A stretch of DNA of 64,000 bases, from contig CM062291.1 in NCBI GenBank assembly GCA_031216915.1, positions 31,810,484 through 31,874,483 of the forward strand. The letters run 5' to 3'. Made by a program: the position numbers and the translations under genes. Shown one piece after another: positions 44,330 through 55,804 of the stretch (positions are counted from its first letter, which is position 1; the number at the start of each line of letters is the position of its first letter). The notes under the pieces were generated by a model. That model saw only the letters and a list, made by a program, of their open reading frames with translations. It was not told the DNA's origin and made no database searches. This stretch comes from Pictodentalium vernedei. Lineage: Eukaryota; Mollusca; Scaphopoda; Dentaliida; Dentaliidae.

Positions 44330-46615
44330 AAATGAGCATTGCGGACAAGAAACTAAACTATCATGCTTGGTAGCAGGCTTATATGCATATATAGCGTCGA
44401 TAAATAATACACATGTTCTAATGACATTATTGGACTGTGTCGGTAAGTCAGGGACAATGACCCTGAACCGATCCAAAATTCCGTGTCCAATGACGCTATA
44501 AGTCTCTTATCCAACATCGCAGCAATGTAGTCCGAAATAACAATCACTGGAAGATAATGCCAGAAGATATGAATGGCAGCTTCCGATGCTGCGAAAGGGA
44601 AAACTCGAAATCTTCCGAATCCCTTTCGCCATCCTGTCGGACCCTATAAAGCGTTCGGTCGTCCGTACCTGATGCAACCGCGGACCGCACCGACCCAGCA
44701 CCGTCGGATAATTCCTGATTCGACTAAGAAACTGTCGATTGCTGGGATGCTGCGAAAAAACTGTGCTAACTCGGATAGCACGTCCGTCACTGAGGCCTGT
44801 GGAGAAGCGGTCCTACAATGCATTGCCGCTAGAAGCTCCGTGATCGTTACCCCGTGCATACTACTAATATGCGAGCGAACGGAGTGTATAGGCCTCGTGT
44901 CCCTTGGCTACCGGATGGCGTGACCTATTCGCCGTGGAATCACTGAATGACGAAACTGATCGGATACTCGAGGTCACGTAGCCAATGTGCGGTCGTGTGC
45001 TCTGCTGTGAGGATGAGGAAGCATTATTGACAGTCTCTCGGACTGTCAATATAACGGAGCGTCCCGACCGACAGATATATGCTCCGAATGTAAAATATCT
45101 GAACCACAACATGCGGTCCCCTATGTTGTTGGACGAGAGAGGGACCTCTCTCACTCACAGCCCGGATGGACCTGGACAAGCCAGGAACCGGACTAACAGG
45201 CTTCCTCCGATCAGTCCTCAATCCGCCGTCACTGGGTGAGTACTAAAGTAATTATAGTGCTCGCATCACCCAAATCTCCTTCCTAGACCGCAACGGACGA
45301 ACCCGGCAACCGAACCATTCGATGAATGTACGCTACACCGGGTGAGCTAGCGAATGTCACTCTGTCGATCCTACAAGGGACCTCTTAGGCGATAGACATA
45401 TTCCATGAGCACTTATTGCCGCTAACTCTTCATTAACTATGACGACAGAGGCACACTTTTGAAAGACATCTCCGTAACTTTGCGAACAAGAAACCAGAAA
45501 TGCTTGGTAATAGCAAGCATATAATAATAATATACATAGCGTCGTTCAATAATTCGAAAGTTTGTGTGACATTATTGGACTATGTCGGAACTGAGGGACG
45601 ATGTCCCTGAACCGAACCAAAAATTTCTAAGTCCATCGACGCTATCAGTTTCTTATCCGGCATCGCAGCATTCTGGTCCGACGAAGAAGCTGTAGAAGAT
45701 CAAGTCAGATGACATACACAACAGCATATGTTGTTCCGAAAGGGAAAGCTCGAAATCCTCCGAATCCCTTTCGGTATCCCGTCGGACCGGATGAAATTTT
45801 CGGACGTCCGTACCCGCTTCCGCGGAGCGTCCCGACCCAGCATCGTCGGATAAAAAATATGCGACAGATTCAGTTGATGCTGGGATGCTGCGATAAGCTG
45901 TGCTATTTAGGAAAGCACGTCCGTTCCCGAGGCCTGTGCAGTAGCGGTCTTACGATGCATTGCCGCCGGAAGCTCTGTGTACGTTGACTCCCGCACACTT
46001 TCCTATGCGAACGTCCAGAGTCTGCAGGCCTCATGTCCCTGGCTACCGGATGGTGTGACCTGGTCGCCGATGATTCTCTGACTGGCGAAGCTGACTGGAT
46101 ATCCGAGGTCACGTAGCCAAGAGCGGTCGTGTGCGCTACCATGAGAATGAGGAAGCCTTATTGACAGTCTACTCCGGACTGCCTATATGTCGGAGCGTCC
46201 CGAGCGACGGACATACGCTCCGAATGCGAAACATTTTGTACCACAACATCTGGGGCCAGATGTTGTTGTACGAGAGAGGGGCCTCTCTCGCTTGCCGTCT
46301 GGATGGACCAGAACGAGCTATGAACCGGACTAAAAGGCTTCTTCCGTTCTCCCTCTAATCCGCCGTCACTGGGTGTGCATTTGGTTGATTTATAGTGCTC
46401 GCATCACCCCAAAACTCCTTCTAGACCGCAACGGACGAACCCGGCTGCCGAACCATTCGATGAATGGACGCTACACCGGGCGAGTTAGCGGACGTCAAAG
46501 GCCGTCGAACCTACTAGGGTCCTCTTAGGCAATTGGCGTATTTACATGAGCACTTTTCCGCTAGCCCTTCATTAATTGTGACGACGGAGGCACACTGTTG
46601 GAAGACATTACAGAT
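44330..46615. repeat. Tandemly duplicated ~1.14-kb module in E1
   Basis: 44330-45475 and 45476-46615 share the same order of segments at an offset of about 1145 bp: 'ACATTATTGGACT.TGTCGG', 'CGAAAGGGAAA.CTCGAAAT', 'GATGCTGCGA', 'ACGATGCATTGCCGC', 'GAGAGAGGG.CCTCTCTC', 'TCCGCCGTCACTGGGTG', 'CTAGACCGCAACGGACGAAC' and 'CACCGGG.GAG.TAGCG'. Identity looks like 75-80%. Many stems are spaced through the module: 44592-44628, 45028-45051, 45135-45152, and their copies. Confidence 0.85.
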
Positions 46616-48050
46616 ACATCACCCTAATCTTGATCGTCTGAAATAGAAATTGATAAAGTAGAGTGACCCTGCAGGGAAAGGACCAGAGTGTCCAATTCCC
46701 CACTAACATACCGTGACATACGCTTCCCATGTTGTCATCGAAATCATACGATACAGAACAGGAGTTAATGCGAGTACACTGACCACATATAGAATGATTA
46801 TAAAAGTCAGAGGAAGACTTCCTCTTATTACAATTGATCAAAATCCTTTCAATGTGAAAAGAAAACAAAGTCCTGGTACTCGCACCAACCCCTGGCAATC
46901 AAAATACATAATAATAATATGCTCCATTAATATAGAAAAAATAATTGAAATTAAAATATTTTGAAAAAATATTTTTTCAGAACAGCCCAAGTTTCTGAAA
47001 AGTAACGTTGAGCTCCAATGGATCCCAAGCCTAAGTGTGGACAAAAATTTTAAAAATATTTTAAACAATTTATTCAACACTTACGAACAATAATAATGTA
47101 TCTAGTTATGATTAAAATAACATCAAGATATTATTTTCAAGAAATCCCCCCCTCACACAGAGGGCTGTTGTAAATGTAAACAATGAGTGTAAAAACACTA
47201 AAATAAGACTCCAGGCACCCAGGCCCGGAATCAGTTACCAAAAATACACTATCTGATGCAAAACAGAGACTTCCAGGGAAGAAACTGCAGAACATCAGAT
47301 GGTAGATGCAGAACACAACGCCTAACCACCCGTAGGTGAAGACGTAAACATGGGGAAAAGAACAGAATTCATTCTGTTATTCAGCTAAAACTCCCAAGAA
47401 TTTTTAGTAATAATAATTACAGAAACTATGCCAAAAGCATGGGAGAATAGCAAGAGGGGACTTAAAGGAAAGGGAGAGAGGAAAACACTAAAAAATCAGT
47501 GTAACTAAATAACCAGAATGACAACAAAATGGCTGCTGCCTCGAAAATAGGTAACTTAACATAATTTCATTAAAAAATTTTAAGTTACAGCCCTGATAAC
47601 ATTCTGTCACACATTTTTCCTCTCCTCCTTCTCTATCCTCCATAGAATCACAATTTCACTAATATTTATGTGTCTGGCATCATTTAAACTGAGATTTACA
47701 AGCACAAAGATCAGTCAGATGTTAACTGATGAAGGGCCAAACTTAGAATGATTAATGGCGCCAATTTCGGAACGTCCTTGACACTGCGCATGCGCAGTGG
47801 AGGTGAAGTGTGGAGGGCCATTCAGGACATGTTTTCTTTGGTTGTAGATGCAAATTTTGGGGATTGGGGGGCAAAATTTGTGTTTGGCCCTATATTTTAA
47901 GAGTTAGCACCAGCTATGTCTGGGTCATTGGTACAGTATAAAAATATAATCACCCCTTGGTAACATCAGCCTTCAACCTTCAGCTTGAGCCTCAAGCTGA
48001 TATGAAGCTACCTCGGGCTGATAACTCAGCTGATATGAAACTAACAAAGT

Positions 48051-48340
48051 AACAAGAGGGGAAACTTAAAGCGTGTGCCAATGCCCCCAACCCGCCAAAT
48101 ATTTTTTAAGTTGAATGAGTGAAAAGGGGCCATAACTCTGGAAAAAAAGGTGGAAAAAACTCACGTTTCACAGGTACCGTACCACCATGATGCTCTATCA
48201 CAACACCAAATATCATTCAAATCGGAGGTGCAGTGGCTGAGATACAAGGAAAAATGTTGTGCGGGCAGGTGGACAAGCAGACAGACAGAGGTCTCCACCA
48301 GATACCCCTTCGACTTTTCAAGTGAGGGGCATAATAGTGT
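48051..48340. mobile_element. Single-unit tandem-repeat-type element
   Basis: It starts 'AACAAGAGGGGAAACTTAAA', has one copy of a ~160-bp unit ('GGGGCCATAACTCTGG', 'CACCAAATATCATTCAAATC'), then 'GACAAGCAGACAGACAGAGG' and ends 'GAGGGGCATAATA'. It is a minimal form of the A/C/D plan: start, one unit, GACA microsatellite, end. Confidence 0.55.
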
Positions 48341-48344
48341 CTGA

Positions 48345-49015
48345 GTATATACAGGGCATGGATTTGAAATTAATCCTACACTTAACAAATCGGTCATATC
48401 CACATGCATAATCTACAAATTTTACAGTTGAACGAAGAATTGGTTTTTCAAAAAATTTCAACAAAACCATATAATGTGACCGAGTACAAATAGCAGATAA
48501 TCATGTGATATGGTTTTGTTAAAATGTTTTAAAAAAATTTGAAAAAAAAATAGCCATGACAAAGTGTGCACCCAACATCCAAGGTATATGAGAGCATGCA
48601 ACAGCCAGGGTATAAGCGCATGTGAAACATCGGAGGTATATGGTTTAAATGAAAGCTTTCTGCGTTTGCTCGCCTCGATATAAAAATCAAACCTGAAAAC
48701 AGTCACAAATATCATCAGATTTCCGACAATTCAATCATATTTTGTCGTTATAAATTAAATAGTCAAATAATTAAAATGAAACAACTTGAGAAAAATACAA
48801 TAAGAGCAAATAATTCATCCCCTGAGTACCAATATGTTCTATGTGCCATTGGAACTAAAGGGACGATATGTCCACAAAATACTGTTTACTTGCATCCTTC
48901 ACAACCCAAGGGATGTAACTCTATCTGTTGTGGTCTGCGTTTGTCAAAACAAAACAATTATCCAACTGATTGCGGAGTGTGAGAAATGCGTCCGCAAATT
49001 TATTTATCAATGGGA
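48345..49015. other. Intron sequence without recognised repeat
   Basis: AT-rich; an imperfect inverted pair 'CAACAAAACCATATAATGTG' / 'GTGATATGGTTTTGTTAAAA' lies near 48459-48525. Nothing coding is supported. Confidence 0.35.
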
Positions 49016-49020
49016 CAAAA

Positions 49021-49162
49021 ACGTTATCTCCGCCGACATGTATGGTATATGGAGATTTAATACCTGGATGTCTCATTTAAACACTTCGCCTGCGGTTCGG
49101 TGTTTAAAAACCGACATCCAGGTATTAAATCTCCATATACCATACATGTTGGCGGATATAAC
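49021..49162. mobile_element. Palindromic MITE, ~50-bp arms
   Basis: 'ACGTTATCTCCGCCGACATG' through 'TACCTGGATGTC' (49021-49072) is matched by its inverse at 49113-49162 with a few mismatches. The loop contains 'TTAAACACTTCGCC' and 'GTTCGGTGTTTAAA', a second short stem. Confidence 0.75.
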
Positions 49163-49700
49163 TTGTAATAATTAAAACAAAAAATTTTGATATTCTGTGA
49201 ATTGGGTAAAAGAGTTAACCAGGCATCCTTGTCTCAAGGATGAGGTTAATTCAAGGCTCTTTCAAATCATTTCCAAGGACCTTTTAGACAATCTTTGAGA
49301 CTCTCCCAAGCTATATTCATATAGCTTTAATTAAGAATTATGATCCAAACTAGATATTACTTAGCACAGAGATGCCTAAAGTCTAGTTTGCTCTCCTTTG
49401 ATGTACAGCCGAGGCTCATACGATGATTGACTAATAGTGAAGAATGTCTATAACCTGAGCAGTCTTATTTTTCATTAACTGTCTACCTAGTACGTCTAAT
49501 ACGGAATGTCGTCAGAAGTGAACATGGTAATGTTGTGCACGAGTTTGGTTTTGGAAGTAGAAATGAATTAATATTCTCTTATTTTTCATTAGCAGTCTTC
49601 CTAATACAAATAGCAGACGACATTTGCAGAAAACATTTCCTGAATAGGCCATACAAAATTGATTGTCTGTTTCTCAGACCATTTTTTTCCAAAAAAGCAT

Positions 49701-49726
49701 GCGGGCGGGCGGGCGGGCGGGCGGGC
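49701..49726 (+). repeat. (GCGG)n expansion
   Basis: About six copies of GGGC/GCGG. A related repeat copy at 53710-53722 has only two, inside the same context ('CTGTTTCTC', 'AAAATTGCATGTGGGCGGGC'). Confidence 0.85.
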
Positions 49727-49739
49727 TTTCTTTTTTTAT

Positions 49740-50685
49740 TTATTTTTATTTCTCCCCGAGAGATTATTTGTGGTAATTCCACCCCTACTCAAACACCTGG
49801 TGGACCACGCAAAATTTTGCAAATATATTGGTTATTCACCGTAGGGGTGTTGGGTCATAAATGAAGTGGGGTTTGAATGTTTGTTTTTTCACTGAAATGT
49901 GTAAATTATGACACAAGACGAAACGCCACATGGGTGAAACGACTCGGGATGAAACGTCTCTGGGACAAATCAAATGTCGAAGTACCAACTTTCACAGATT
50001 TATTTTACCAAATAAAAAAAAATCCCTTCACAACCTGCCTAATAAAATCGTGAATCGCAATTTTTCCCCATTACATTCAAAATTATCACAACCCATTTCA
50101 ACGAGCAGTTCATCCATAAATCATATTTTTCGGAAATCTGAAATACAAAACGAATGTTTTGCCTATTTGCAATTTATTTTCAACTATGACTGTTACTTTT
50201 ATATCAAGCAACGGTTACTATTAGTTATCCATTTATCCTGCATCTCAAATGCATTTATTTAAATTAACTGGGAAACTTGTAACGGTTTCAAATAACAGTA
50301 CACAAATTCCCAATGACGGCCATTTACAATACAAATGTTACTAAAAATAAAAGCCAGAAGACTGTGTCCCATTCCACATAGCACCTGACTTGGCAGACTT
50401 TCTGAGGGTTGGTGCAAATCAAACGTGGTGCGAATCGACCATTCCCCTTTGTGACTGTTTGTTGTCAAACTGAAAGACACCTTCCTTCTTGCGGACATTA
50501 TGACTTACCTTTTACAGAATAAAACACTTTCTGTAGTGAATATTGCTAAAACCCACCCACTTTATTAAAGTATGATGTAGAATAAGATTGAAGTGGGTTA
50601 ATTTAAAATTCGCCAACGCATCGATTTACCGAAATGAGCACAATATCTAAAATTTTTAAAGATTTTTTGGTGTCATAAAAATAGG
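49740..50685. other. Intron sequence, one weak open frame
   Basis: Mostly AT-rich and unassigned. A 79-codon minus-strand frame at 50259-50498 is noted under findings. Confidence 0.35.
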
Positions 50686-50687
50686 CC

Positions 50688-53269
50688 GATGAAATCATCA
50701 GATATGTACCCATACGCGCAACTAGTAGAAAGCTGTATGACGGACGGCCATCACGGATGCCGACATTATGTACACCATACAAGGTATGGGTACATACAGA
50801 AATGGATTGGAGGAGTGTCTAATTTGATGGATAAAGGGTTAATATCTCCGGAGCAAATTACCAGATTTACATAAAAAACTATACAGCACAGCACATCAGT
50901 AACCTGAATAAATATATAAAGTAACATGACAATCGGATTGATATTTTTTTAGTTATCTCATGCCAAAGGGATTGGAGGAATTTTCAATTCGAAGGATAAA
51001 GGGGGTTAATATCTCCGGATCAAATTACCAGATTTACACCAAAAACTATACAGCTCAGCACATCAGTAACCTGAACACAATTATAAAGTAATTTGACAAT
51101 CCAAGCAATATTTTTCAAGTTATCAAATGCCAAAGGGATTGGAGGAATTTTCAATTTGAAGGATAAAGGGTTAATATCTCAGGATCAAAATAACAGATTT
51201 ACACCAAAAACTATACAGCTCGGTACATCAGTAAGCTGAACACAAATATAAAGTAACTTGACAATCCAAGCAATATTTTTCAAGTTATCGAATGCCAAAG
51301 GGATTGGAGAAATTTTCAATTTGAGGATAAAGGGTTAATATCTCAAGATCAAAATAACAGATTTACACCAAAAACTATACAGCTCGGCACATCAGTAACC
51401 TGAACACAAATATAAAGTAACTTGACAATCCAAGCCATATTTTTCAAGTTATCGAATGCCAAAAGGATTGAAGAAATTTTCAATTTGAAGGATAAAGGGT
51501 TAATATCTCAGGATCAAAATAACAGATTTACACCCAAAACTATACAGCTCGGCACATCACACTAACCTGAACACAAATATAAAGTAACTTGACAATCCAA
51601 GCAATATTTTTCAAGTTATCGAATGTCAAAGGGATTGGAGAAATTTTCAATTTGAGGATAAAGGGTTAATATCTCAAGATCAAAATAACAGATTTACACC
51701 AAAAACTATACAGCTCGGCACATCAGTAACCTGAACACAAATATAAAGTAACTTGACAATCCAAGCAATATTTTTCAAGTTATCGAATGCCAAAGGGATT
51801 GGAGGAATTTTCAATTTAAAGGATAAAGGGTTAATATCTCAGGATTAAATTATCAGATTTACACCAAAAACTATACAGCTCGGCACATCAGAAACCTGAA
51901 CACAGATATAAAGTAACTTGACAATCCAAGCAATATTTTTCAAGTTATCGAATGCCAAAGGGATTGGAGAAATTTTCAATTTAAGGATGAAGGGTTAATA
52001 TCTCAGGATCAAAATAACAGATTCCCACCAAAAACTATACAGCTCGGCACATCACACTAACCTGAACACAAATATAAAGTAACTTGACAATCCAAGCAAT
52101 ATTTTTCAAGTTATCGAATGCCAAAGGGATTGGAGAAATTTTCAATTTGAAGGATAAAGGGTTAATATCTCAAGATCAAAATAACAGATTTACACCAAAA
52201 ACTATACAGCTCGGCACATCAGTAACCTGAACACAAATATAAAGTAACTTGACAATCCAAGCAATATTTTTCAAGTTATCGAATGCCAAAGGGATTGGAG
52301 GAATTTTCAATTTGAAGGATAAAGGGTTAATATCTCAGGATTAAATTGTCAGATTTACACGCACATCAGTAACCTGAACACAAATATAAAGTAACTTGAC
52401 AATCCAAGCAATATTTTTCAAGTTATTGAATGCCAAAGGGATTGGAGAAATTTTCAATTTGAAGGATAAAGGGTTAATATCTCCGGATCAAAATAACAGA
52501 TTTACACCAAAAACTATACAGCTCGGCACATCAGTAACCTGAACACAAATGTAAAGTAACTTGACAATCCAAGCAATATTTTTCAAGTTATTGAATGCCA
52601 AAGGGATTGGGGGAATTTTCAATTTGAAGGATAAAGGGTTAATATCTCGGGATCAAATCATCAGATTTACACCAAAAACTATACAGCTCGGCAAATCAGT
52701 AACCTGAACACAAATATAAAGTAACTAGACAATCCAAGCAATATTTTTCAAGTTATCGAATGCCAAAGGGATTGGAGGAATTTTCAATTTGAAGGATAAA
52801 GGGTTAATATCTCAGGATCAAATTATCTGATTTACACCAAAAACTATACAGCTCGGCAAATCAGTAACCTGAACACAAATATAAAGTAACTAGACAATCC
52901 AAGCAATATTTTTCAAGTTATCGAATGCCAAAGGGATTGGAGGAATTTTCAATTTGAAGGATAAAGGGTTAATATCTCAGGATCAAATTATCTGATTTAC
53001 ACCAAAAACTATACAGCTCGGCACATCAGTAACCTGAACACAAATATAAAGTAATTTGACAATCCAAGCAATATTTTTCAAGTTATCGAATGCCAAAGAA
53101 ATGGATACGGATGCTGGACGGATGGACGGACGGACGGACGGATGGACGGCCGGACGGATGGACGGACAGACAGACGGACAGACAGACGGACAAAGGATGG
53201 ACGAACGATGGATGGTCACCCCGGATGCCGGCCTTATGTGTACCATACATAGTATGGGTACACATAAAA
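50688..53269. mobile_element. Tandem-repeat element B1 (~165-bp units, ACGG tract, end hairpin)
   Basis: 'GATGAAATCATCAGATATGT' opens a ~110-bp piece that already contains 'GACGGACGG' and the end hairpin (to about 50797). About 14 units at ~165-bp spacing follow (marker 'TAATATCT' at 50839, 51007, 51172, 51336, 51501 ... 52969). Then come a GGAC/ACGG microsatellite (53101-53215) and the terminal stem 'GTGTACCATAC..GTATGGGTACAC' (about 53238-53264). The units contain 'ACCAAAAACTATACAGCTCG', 'TGAACACAAATATAAAGTAA' and 'GCAATATTTTTCAAGTTATC'. The array plus ACGG tract plus hairpin matches published descriptions of pearl/BIV160-type elements of bivalves (Helitron-related), from memory. Confidence 0.88.
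53101..53215 (+). repeat. GGAC/ACGG microsatellite of element B1
   Basis: 'GGACGGATGGACGGACGG' and variants with GACA run for about 100 bp between the last unit and the terminal hairpin. It is translatable in several frames but not coding. Confidence 0.92.
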
Positions 53270-53513
53270 AGGTTGCATGCGCAGCAAAAATGACCATGCA
53301 AGCAGGCCTGAGAAACAGAGGTTCTTTTTTATGGCCATAACTAAATATTTTCTTTGGAATGGGCTCAACAAGCGTGTTCCAGTGAGCTGTCATAAGCTAT
53401 GTTTTTGAGGCACACATTTACAAAAAATAATAAAATTTGGCTGGCAATTTTTGTGAACAGTGCTGGCCGCCAGCTTTTGTCATTTCGCTAACTAAAAGGT
53501 TAAATTACATATT
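53270..53513. mobile_element. P1-type TTAA MITE, 3' part
   Basis: 'TTGGAATGGGCTCAACAAGC' with 'GTTCCAGTGAG', 'CATAAGCTATGTTTTTGAGG' and 'ATTTTTGTGAACAGTGCTGG' match P1. The right border TTAA lies at 53510-53513. The left border is lost next to element B1. Confidence 0.6.
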
Positions 53514-53689
53514 ATGTGATAACAAGAATCTGAAATTCGTCACGATTTGACTTGAGATTTCTCAATCTTGTTCACTAAAATCAATCTGAGCCTTGGTAAA
53601 ACTTGGCTCAGATCAAACTCAGTGAATTTAGTGCAGAAATGTCACATCAAATTGCAACTCATTGGGCCCCACAAAGTAGATCTGTTTCT

Positions 53690-54060
53690 CGGGACATTTT
53701 TTTGTAAAATTGCATGTGGGCGGGCATTTTTTAATTTTTGTAATTATTTCTTAGCCATCAAAAGTTCCTGTTCTTGGTTTGTTTAATGTTTTAGGCCTCA
53801 TAATCTACAGAATAGCAGGGGTGGTGGTGTATTTTGTCCCTTGAGTGCAACAAGGCTTTGCAATGCTAAAGCATTGCAAAGCCTTGTTGCACTCAAGGGA
53901 CAAATTTATCAATTTTATTAACTAAGGTAAAACATCAGACATAAACCATTGAATTATTATTTTTTTAGTTTCCATTGGTTATAAAAAGAGAGCATGCGGC
54001 AGCCAAAAGGAACATGCTGGAGGGCATGAGAAATAGATTTTTAAATTTTTAGGCCCTAGA
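53690..54060. mobile_element. Palindrome-centred repeat (inverse of 34900-35235)
   Basis: A near-perfect palindrome lies at 53833-53904: 'TTTGTCCCTTGAGTGCAACA' to 'GCAATGC' and the inverse around TAAA. Flanking 'CATAATCTACAGAATAGCAG' and 'ATCAGACATAAACCATTGAA' are the reverse complement of the copy near 35100. Confidence 0.7.
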
Positions 54061-55765
54061 GATCCTCTATATCTCCCGAAGTTGAATGGCACATGTTGCA
54101 CAACAGCTGTGGACATAAATAAGACATTTTTGAGAACCGATTTTAATCTCATTTACCCCAGCCCTCCTAGTTTCTCCCCACCGCCCCCCTCCCTAGAGTA
54201 TAAAAATGAAAAAAATTATAGTAATTTATATATTTTTTATACTTACCAATGACCCAGACTTAGCTGGTGCTAACCCAAAAATATCTAGGGCCAAACACAA
54301 ATTTTGCCCCCCCAATCCCCAAAATTTGCATGCAAAACTGAAAATTAGAAGTCCTATCTGGCCCTCCATACATTTTACCCTCTGCGCATGCGCAGACGCC
54401 AGGAAGTCACTGAATCTGGCGCCAATATATCATTCTTTGTAGAAAAAAGATTATAATAATTCAGCAGGGAGGTATGAGTGCCCAGTACTCCCCACTCATG
54501 GGAGGGCCATTCCCGTCTGGGTCATTGGTGAGTATAAAGAATATATAAATTACTATAAATTTTTTCATATTTTTATACTGTAACCAATGACCCAGACTTA
54601 GCTGAATCGTAAAAGGCGGAGAGCCTAGAACTTCCGAAATAGTAGATCAACATAGATCAAATCCTTCAATCCATGATGAAGAAATTAGAATTTACATGTA
54701 TGTCTCTTAATACCATAATAGAAGAGTCATAACCTCATATGGATCCCAATTATGTAAATCCTAAATCTAAGCATAAAATCATGTTAATTAGGATGTAACA
54801 AATAAACAATTTTTGAGACTAGTCTGGACTAGGCCCTAAAAATTATGATGGCATACTGAGAATGAGAGAAAATTGCCTATAAACCTACGCCACACAATAA
54901 TACTACAGCTGATCGCCGAACATAGTATGGATAAGACAGCTTCCTCAATAGTTACATAGCTCATAAGGCAGAGAAGTGTACAAAATGACCCCCCCCCCCC
55001 TTTTTTTTAACATATCTTCAAAAGAAAGAGGGGAGAGCTCTGGAATCAATAAGCAGAACCCGGAAACGATATTAATAAATATCAATCAGGCACTCAAAAA
55101 ATTAATAAATGGTGCTTAATGCCACTTCACAAGCCAAGGCTATAGTGATGATTTTGGTAAATAACATTATCCGTTACAAAATATGCACTGCAGATGCCGT
55201 ATACAGGTACGCCGAAATCAGTGAGAAATCAAATATAACATATACATACAAAAGCGGGATAAGATGAACAATCTCTGCAAAGAAAACACGCTTCAAGATC
55301 ATTCACAGGAGGCCTCTGTAATATTAATCTGGTAAAAACACTCTCCAACGTGTACTATTTGGTATCTACAACTATAAACATGTGAGAATATGCGATTTAA
55401 GAACCGACAAAATAGAGACCAGGATCTAGAAATGGAGGTAGGTATGATTAACCGGCTCCAACACAGACCGCCCTCGAAATATATAATAATTTCAAGGTCC
55501 ACCAAAGAGATAGCGTAATCACACATTGCATGAGTGTATAAAAATCCAGCCTATTAATCATCTAAAAACCACTAAATGGCTATGCCGTAACCTATGAGCT
55601 CAAATAGCGGCCATTATGATGATAAAATAAGTGCCTGTATATCAGAAATCAGAAATTAAATACTGGAAACAAATGCAACAGAACTGCATATATGCCTATG
55701 AGGGCACCATCCAACATGACCTAGGCGCAGAGTATGTATGTATTAAAACATATATACGTGACAGT

Positions 55766-55804
55766 GTGAGTGTGTGTGTGGGGGGGGGGGGGGGGGGGGG
55801 GGGG
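55766..55804 (+). repeat. (TG)n followed by 25 G, in E2
   Basis: 'GTGTGAGTGTGTGTGTG' runs into an uninterrupted G run (55780-55804). Confidence 0.9.

Larger units (their letters stand above)
41006..47940. mobile_element. Large inverted-end element E1 (~6.9 kb), unclassified
   Basis: The right end 'GATTAATGGCGCCAATTTCG' ... 'GTCTGGGTCATTGGTACAGT' (47750-47940) is the inverse of left sequence at 41040-41235 over about 200 bp, including 'ACTGCGCATGCGCAGT' and 'TTTTGCCCCCCAATCCCCAA'. The left side additionally forms a TTAA-bounded palindromic unit, 41006-41361, before the terminus-like 'ATTTTTATACTGTACCAATG' (41362-41381). The interior has no ORF over about 120 codons, a 29-base C run (41875-41903) and a GC-richer, hairpin-rich part (44300-46600) that is tandemly duplicated. 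E2 (54197-59601) is a diverged relative with the same order of parts. No transposase, polymerase or structural protein motif is visible. It is probably non-autonomous; the superfamily is unknown to me. Confidence 0.8.

Noticed and set aside
41006..47940. E1 as a Polinton/Maverick or a DNA virus relic
   Set aside because: No polymerase, integrase, protease or capsid motif is readable on either strand; long inverted ends alone are not sufficient.
50839..53090. CRISPR-like regular repeats
   Set aside because: Units are contiguous, ~165 bp long and have no unique spacers. This is a eukaryotic tandem array.
52983..53393. 136-codon frame rich in Pro-Ser-Val repeats
   Set aside because: It is the translated (ACGG)n tract of element B1.
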